From Poa pratensis (Eukaryota > Streptophyta > Magnoliopsida > Poales > Poaceae), in contig CAMZMU010000071.1 in the NCBI GenBank assembly GCA_947311845.1, forward strand, positions 20,695,399-20,759,398: a DNA stretch of 64,000 bases. The letters are read 5' to 3'. The notes beneath the pieces were generated by a model. That model did no database searches. It worked only from the letters and a program-made list of their open reading frames with translations, and was not told the DNA's origin. Below, one piece after another: positions 59,843 through 64,000 of the stretch. Every line of letters begins with the position of its first letter. The stretch's first letter is position 1. Position numbers and translations under genes: made by a program.

Positions 59843-60504
59843 CCGCCACCATCAATCACCGCAGGCTGCTAGCTGGCTCGTCACCTGAACTCGCACCACC
59901 AACCCAACCTGCTGAAGAGGAAGCAGACAGCGCCACGGCCACCAGCGGAAGCGAATCAAGAATGGGCAGAGGGGGGAGGACAGAAAAGGCTAGGATCCTT
60001 CAGTGTCCCGATACTCTGATCAGCTGAGCAAGTACTAGCAGTGTAACCTGACGGGACTGCGAGGTGGTGGCCTGGTGTTGTTGGTGACGGGGGAGGAGAA
60101 AATGAGAAGAGGAACGGTGGAAGGTGGGCGAGTCCACCGGCGACAGTGGCACAAGGAAGGAGTGGGGAGAGACTAGCTTAGCAATGCAGCGCCTCGAATT
60201 CCGGGAATTTTTTATGATGAATTCTTGGGTTTGCGAGTCCCGCTAGAGGAGGAGTGACGTTTGGACCATAGCAATCTCTAGGCGGGAGAGAGCCATCCTC
60301 TGCCTCCGCACACCACAGTGGGCTACTGTGAGGCAGTCATGGCTCGTCACTTCACCATTTCTGTAGTTTTTTATGGGAGCGATAAAAATAATTCACGGCT
60401 GTTTCAGGGCAACTATTCGGCATTTGTTTCACTAGTTGTACTGTCTCCAGTAGAATAGTCGAATATAATATAGTACTACTACAGTACTGTACTTTGATTG
60501 GTCA
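59843..60504 (-). promoter_or_regulatory. 5' region of the bZIP gene
   Basis: Contains the CT-rich leader (minus strand) between about 60170 and 59843. TTACACTGCTAG and CACCTCGCAG-type splice-like sequence could mean a UTR intron, as is common for TGA genes. A plus frame at 59332-60027 is antisense to exon 1 and not a gene. Confidence 0.4.
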
Positions 60505-60518
60505 AGACAAGGTTTAAT

Positions 60519-61496
60519 TTTTTTTTTTTTGAACAACCGCATCTGGATTAATAATTAAACGATTACACCGGATACATCCAGAGACAGTCCAGCTGTCACC
60601 CCTTTTACAGAAAACACCCCAAGGTAGAAAGAAAAAACGCACACGTCCCTGGGAGCATCTGCATCTCCAATTCCGCCGCCGTCGTTGACCTCGCCGTCGC
60701 AGAGGATGACGAAGAGGAACAAGAAGGCCGCTGATTCACCTGCACCAGTCGATTGGGAACTTAATCCCGTTATAGTCGCCGCATTAGCCACTCGCCGATC
60801 ACGGCAAGATTTTGGCATCGATGATGGAGCATCGGCGGGGGGCTCGCCCCGACCTGCACAGGATGTCGAGCTGGCTTCGCCACCGAAGGCCATGCTCACA
60901 GCTCGCAAGAAATTCATCAAAGGGGAACAGGAAAAAGCTGCACACTTTGCTGATGAAGAGGAGACGCAGCATCGCTCCTTCCACTCCTCGCCACCTCGGC
61001 CGGCCAGGGGAAGAGACCATCGCCAAATCCCTCGATCCACAAAGCAGGCAGTACGGCATGACCACATGGACACTAGAAGCTTCATCCCTCCCTCTCCAGC
61101 ACCAAGCCAGCAAAGGGAACAAAGAAGACTCACCAGATCCGCCATGCTGCACACCCCAACGAGTTTATTAAAGCAAGCGCTTGTAGATCCACCACCCGCC
61201 GGCCCCATCCACCACGGATCCTTGCCGACGAGAAACTTCACCACACCGCGGCCGCTGCTCGGGAACAGCCGCGTCGAACGCCAGGGGAGGGAAGACGGCA
61301 TAAAGCCATACACCACGGAGGCACAAACTCTAAAACTACTACTACTAACTACATCGGGCCGGCACCCTATTCCATCTCCACCCCAACCAGCGTAGGCGCC
61401 GGCGGCGGGAGAGGCCGGAACTGGGGACGGACGGAGGACTCTCAAAACAGGTGAGAGAGAGGAGGGGAGCGGGAGCGGACGGCCACTCCGGTCTTC
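60519..61496 (-). mobile_element. non-LTR retroelement insertion with 14-bp target duplication
   Basis: The perfect duplication AGACAAGGTTTAAT lies at 60505-60518 and 61497-61510. A 12-T run at the left edge is the poly-A tail of a minus-strand insertion. The 978-bp body is GC-rich. It has a long open minus frame (61502-60555) that begins in the target site with TTG and has no recognised domain. It is therefore a short non-autonomous or 5'-truncated element, or a retrocopy of an unknown transcript. Confidence 0.8.
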
Positions 61497-61524
61497 AGAC
61501 AAGGTTTAATCAAAGAGTACTACT

Positions 61525-62165
61525 CCCGTTTGTTTCTTTTTGCGAGAAAACTACTCCAGTTTGTGTGGATACAAAGGCTCCTTCTATTCAAAGGAATTTC
61601 ATACGATATTTGGAGTATTGGAATCATTAAGATGTTTTCCTATAATCATTGTTTGATTTGTAGGATTGAAACATATGGAATTTTTTCCTAAAAAAATATT
61701 GGTACTACATTCAACAAGAAAAAACTAGCATCCACTCCAACCTATTTTTACAATTTCGGTGTTTTTCATCTGGCATCAAACACTCTCTCATGCCATGTCG
61801 TTTGCTAATCCTATAGGATTATAGTGGGCACACCATTCCAAATATTTAACCAAAAACTAATACTCTATTTTGTTTTTATTTTCGGGAAAACTATTCCGGT
61901 TTGTTTGAATACAAAGACTCCTTTTGTTTAAAAGAATTTTGTAACATTTTTGTGTATTATAATCCTTAGATGTTTTCCTATATTGATCGTTTGATTCGTA
62001 GGATTAGATCGTATCGGAATTGTTCTTAAGGAATCATTTATACTATATTCGGTAAAAATATAGTATCCATCGCAATTTATGTTTACAATTCCTTTATTTT
62101 TCATGTGACACCGAACACTCTCTCATTCCATGTCATTTGCTAATCATATAGGATTAAGTGGGCTT
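61525..62165 (+). repeat. ~340-bp tandem duplication
   Basis: Two successive copies (about 61525-61830 and 61870-62165) share GAATACAAAGACTCCTT, GATGTTTTCCTATA, GTTTGAT.TGTAGGATTG, ATTTTTCATSTGRCA and CATGTCRTTTGCTAAT. The sequence resembles MITE-like repeats of grass genomes; the family is not asserted. Confidence 0.75.
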
Positions 62166-62980
62166 GCCAATCCAAACTTTATTTCTATTGTTCATGCTTC
62201 TTGAAATTTCTGTGAATCATATAGGAGCTTATTTGATAATGTAACTTTTGTCAAAAACTTATCGTTACCAATCAAAATACAAGTGTGGATTTTCGGCTCT
62301 AGGGAGTGCAATCACCTTCTATTTTATGGTAATTTAAAAAGTAACATAAAACTTGCAAAAACAAACATGGTGTATAGATATTACAATGGGTCATGTGTCA
62401 GCAAGTTGTTTTTGGACCTAAATCTTATTATTAAACTTGAATTGTGGAAACCAACTTGAGTCATTCGTGTGTGAGAATTGTTTTTGGCATTTTGGACGTA
62501 TGCAAAATAAACTGAAAGCAGGTGTGTGTGTGTGTGTGTGGAGTTTTCCATCAAATGCCTCCTATATTTTCGTTATAGTGAGTTCAAAATAATTGCACAT
62601 AATTGCCATGAGAAACTAAAAATACCACAAATGTTGGATTATGTATACTCCTACAAAGGATGACACAAAACGGCCATGTGCTCGGTGCTTTTTATGCTCT
62701 CTCCCTCTATATCTTCTCTTGTGTCTCCCCTCATATCCAGTAACAATGCGAGAGTCATACGTAATCCTTTAAATTGTTTGAATCTGAATAATATTTACAA
62801 ATCCGAATTGTAATTTTATTAAACTAAATGCACATGTCACAACTTCTTTAGGACAACCAATCAGGACTTGCAAATAGTAGAAGTTTCTAACATCGAACAT
62901 TAGGATCGAAAACTTTTGACTCACTAATCCAAAATTCAAACAAAACAAATTATTTAACTAGAATATTTAAAGAAAACAAT
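62166..62980. other. AT-rich, includes a (GT)10 microsatellite
   Basis: The dinucleotide run GTGTGTGTGTGTGTGTGTGT lies at about 62522-62541. No gene recognised in the remainder. Confidence 0.6.
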
Positions 62981-62989
62981 TATTTAACA

Positions 62990-63310
62990 ACACGTATGGA
63001 GCGGGAGTACCTTTGCAGTGCACCATATCTCATGAGCATGTTCAACCGCGGAATTAATCTCAAGCATCTAGTAGTCATCATGAAACTTCTCCATGGAATA
63101 CAGTTCACAACGTATCCAACGGTTCTTGGCATTGGGCATATGTAAATAAGTATCAACCAACTTTTGTTCCATCACGCCAATAACAAGACAAGCAAATATT
63201 ATGGTGACATCCTCGATCACTTTCTCCTATTTACGAGTAAAGATCCTAGCCTATACGTAAAATGCACTCATAGCCATGTGCCACAAGATGCTTTTAGTTT
63301 GCCAACGCTT
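62990..63310 (-). pseudogene. Copia gag relic, first copy
   Basis: On the minus strand the translation, with stops and shifts, reads MEQKLVDTYLHMPNAK, then LYSMEKFHDDY and EINSAVEHAHEIWCTAKVL. This matches the gag (UBN2) region of a large Copia group. No LTRs were identified; it may be the edge of an element that continues beyond the window. Confidence 0.6.
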
Positions 63311-63519
63311 AAAATGTGTTCCCCTAAATGGGTTTAGCTCCAAGTAGCAGCAAATACTTAAGTGAAAAATGCCTATACATTTTTTGGTTGTTTAAATAAT
63401 TAGCCAATTCTGAATTTATTTAATCTAGATTAATATCGTGAATGTTGATTTCACAATATCATAGGAAAACTAGATATACGACAAATGAATATAAAAATAT
63501 GTAGCACATCTATCTGAGT

Positions 63520-63650
63520 TGAACATGAAGCACTTATGGAGCTGGAGTACCTTCGAAATGTACAGCATCTCATGAGCAGGTTCAACCACATAAGTAACCT
63601 CAACCATCTAGTAGTCATCATGAGACTTCTCCATACATTTCACTACAACA
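63520..63650 (-). pseudogene. Copia gag relic, second copy
   Basis: A second, shorter copy of the same gag region: MEKSHDDY, a stop, then MVEVTYVVEPAHEM. It shares TCTAGTAGTCATCATGARACTTCTCCAT with the first copy about 535 bp to its left. Confidence 0.6.
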
Positions 63651-64000
63651 TCAGTTGTGCTTAGAGACAACACTACCCAATCATGTACAAGCATGACCCC
63701 AAATCATGTAATACAATCTCACTTAGAGACAACACTTAAAAAACAATGCATTGAGCTATTTGACTCTTAAATTTTTATATTTCTCTACAACGTGCTAAAA
63801 AGGCATGTGAGGCCTTACATTGCCTTGATGAAGATTACATGCTACTCTCTACATTTAGATTTGTAATCTCCTCTCGAATTTTGAACCTAATTTTAACTAC
63901 GAACTCAAGAAATAAAATAGAAATTACATATCATAAATAAATATATTTTATTAGTTAATTACATGACCAAAGTTAGGCTATACTCTCTCCAGGTGGCTTA
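63651..64000. other. AT-rich end of window, no gene recognised
   Basis: No frame or repeat family recognised to the end of the window. Confidence 0.4.

Noticed and set aside
59332..60027. 231-residue plus frame
   Set aside because: Antisense to exon 1 and leader of the TGA bZIP gene; low-complexity composition.
60555..61502. 315-residue minus open frame
   Set aside because: Begins with TTG in the target duplication of a retro-insertion; composition-driven and without known domain.

Overview
The window is nuclear DNA of a grass, most likely the Triticeae (wheat, Aegilops or barley relatives). Low-copy genes with GT-AG introns sit in nested transposable elements. TA-flanked Stowaway MITEs with CTCCCTCCGT ends, a Cassandra TRIM with 5S-like LTRs, tRNA-derived SINEs and several LINE relics support this. 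The species and chromosome cannot be read from the sequence.

Layout, left to right. At 0.1-1.0 kb is an intact single-exon DUF617/MIZU-KUSSEI1-like gene. At 1.9-7.7 kb a broken Ty1/Copia element on the minus strand, with LTRs and a 5-bp target duplication, interrupts a NAM-associated-domain pseudogene. From 8 to 18.8 kb there are LINE, SINE and MITE relics, an unclassified element with GGTAACT-type tandem repeats, and two older copies of a block that recurs further right. At 18.9-29.1 kb is a three-level nest: a Mutator-like element carries a non-autonomous Gypsy-type element, whose left LTR carries a Cassandra element. The sister LTR preserves the empty site.

From 29 to 39.4 kb the sequence is a series of decayed, partly tandem copies of one block. 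Each copy joins a conserved TATA-containing stretch to the 3' end of the LAS1 gene, which survives intact at 39.4-43.3 kb. The copies carry independent Stowaway, SINE and LINE-tail insertions whose empty sites can be read in sister copies. No known function is recognised for the TATA-containing stretch. It points on the plus strand toward the LAS1 sequence, so antisense transcription is possible but unproven.

The gene island at 39-60 kb holds LAS1 (minus, 8 exons, 597 aa), a CC-NB-LRR resistance gene (minus, 1,076 aa, with an apparent frameshift near its end), dihydropyrimidinase (plus, 13 exons, 533 aa) and a TGA-type bZIP factor (minus, 11 exons, 477 aa). The exon models for LAS1, dihydropyrimidinase and bZIP were assembled by hand from splice sites and reading frame; each closes in frame with no internal stop. 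The genes belong to unrelated pathways: rRNA processing, pathogen recognition, pyrimidine catabolism and salicylate-type transcription control. The right end, 60.5-64 kb, holds a non-LTR insertion with target duplications, a tandem duplication and decayed Copia gag pieces.
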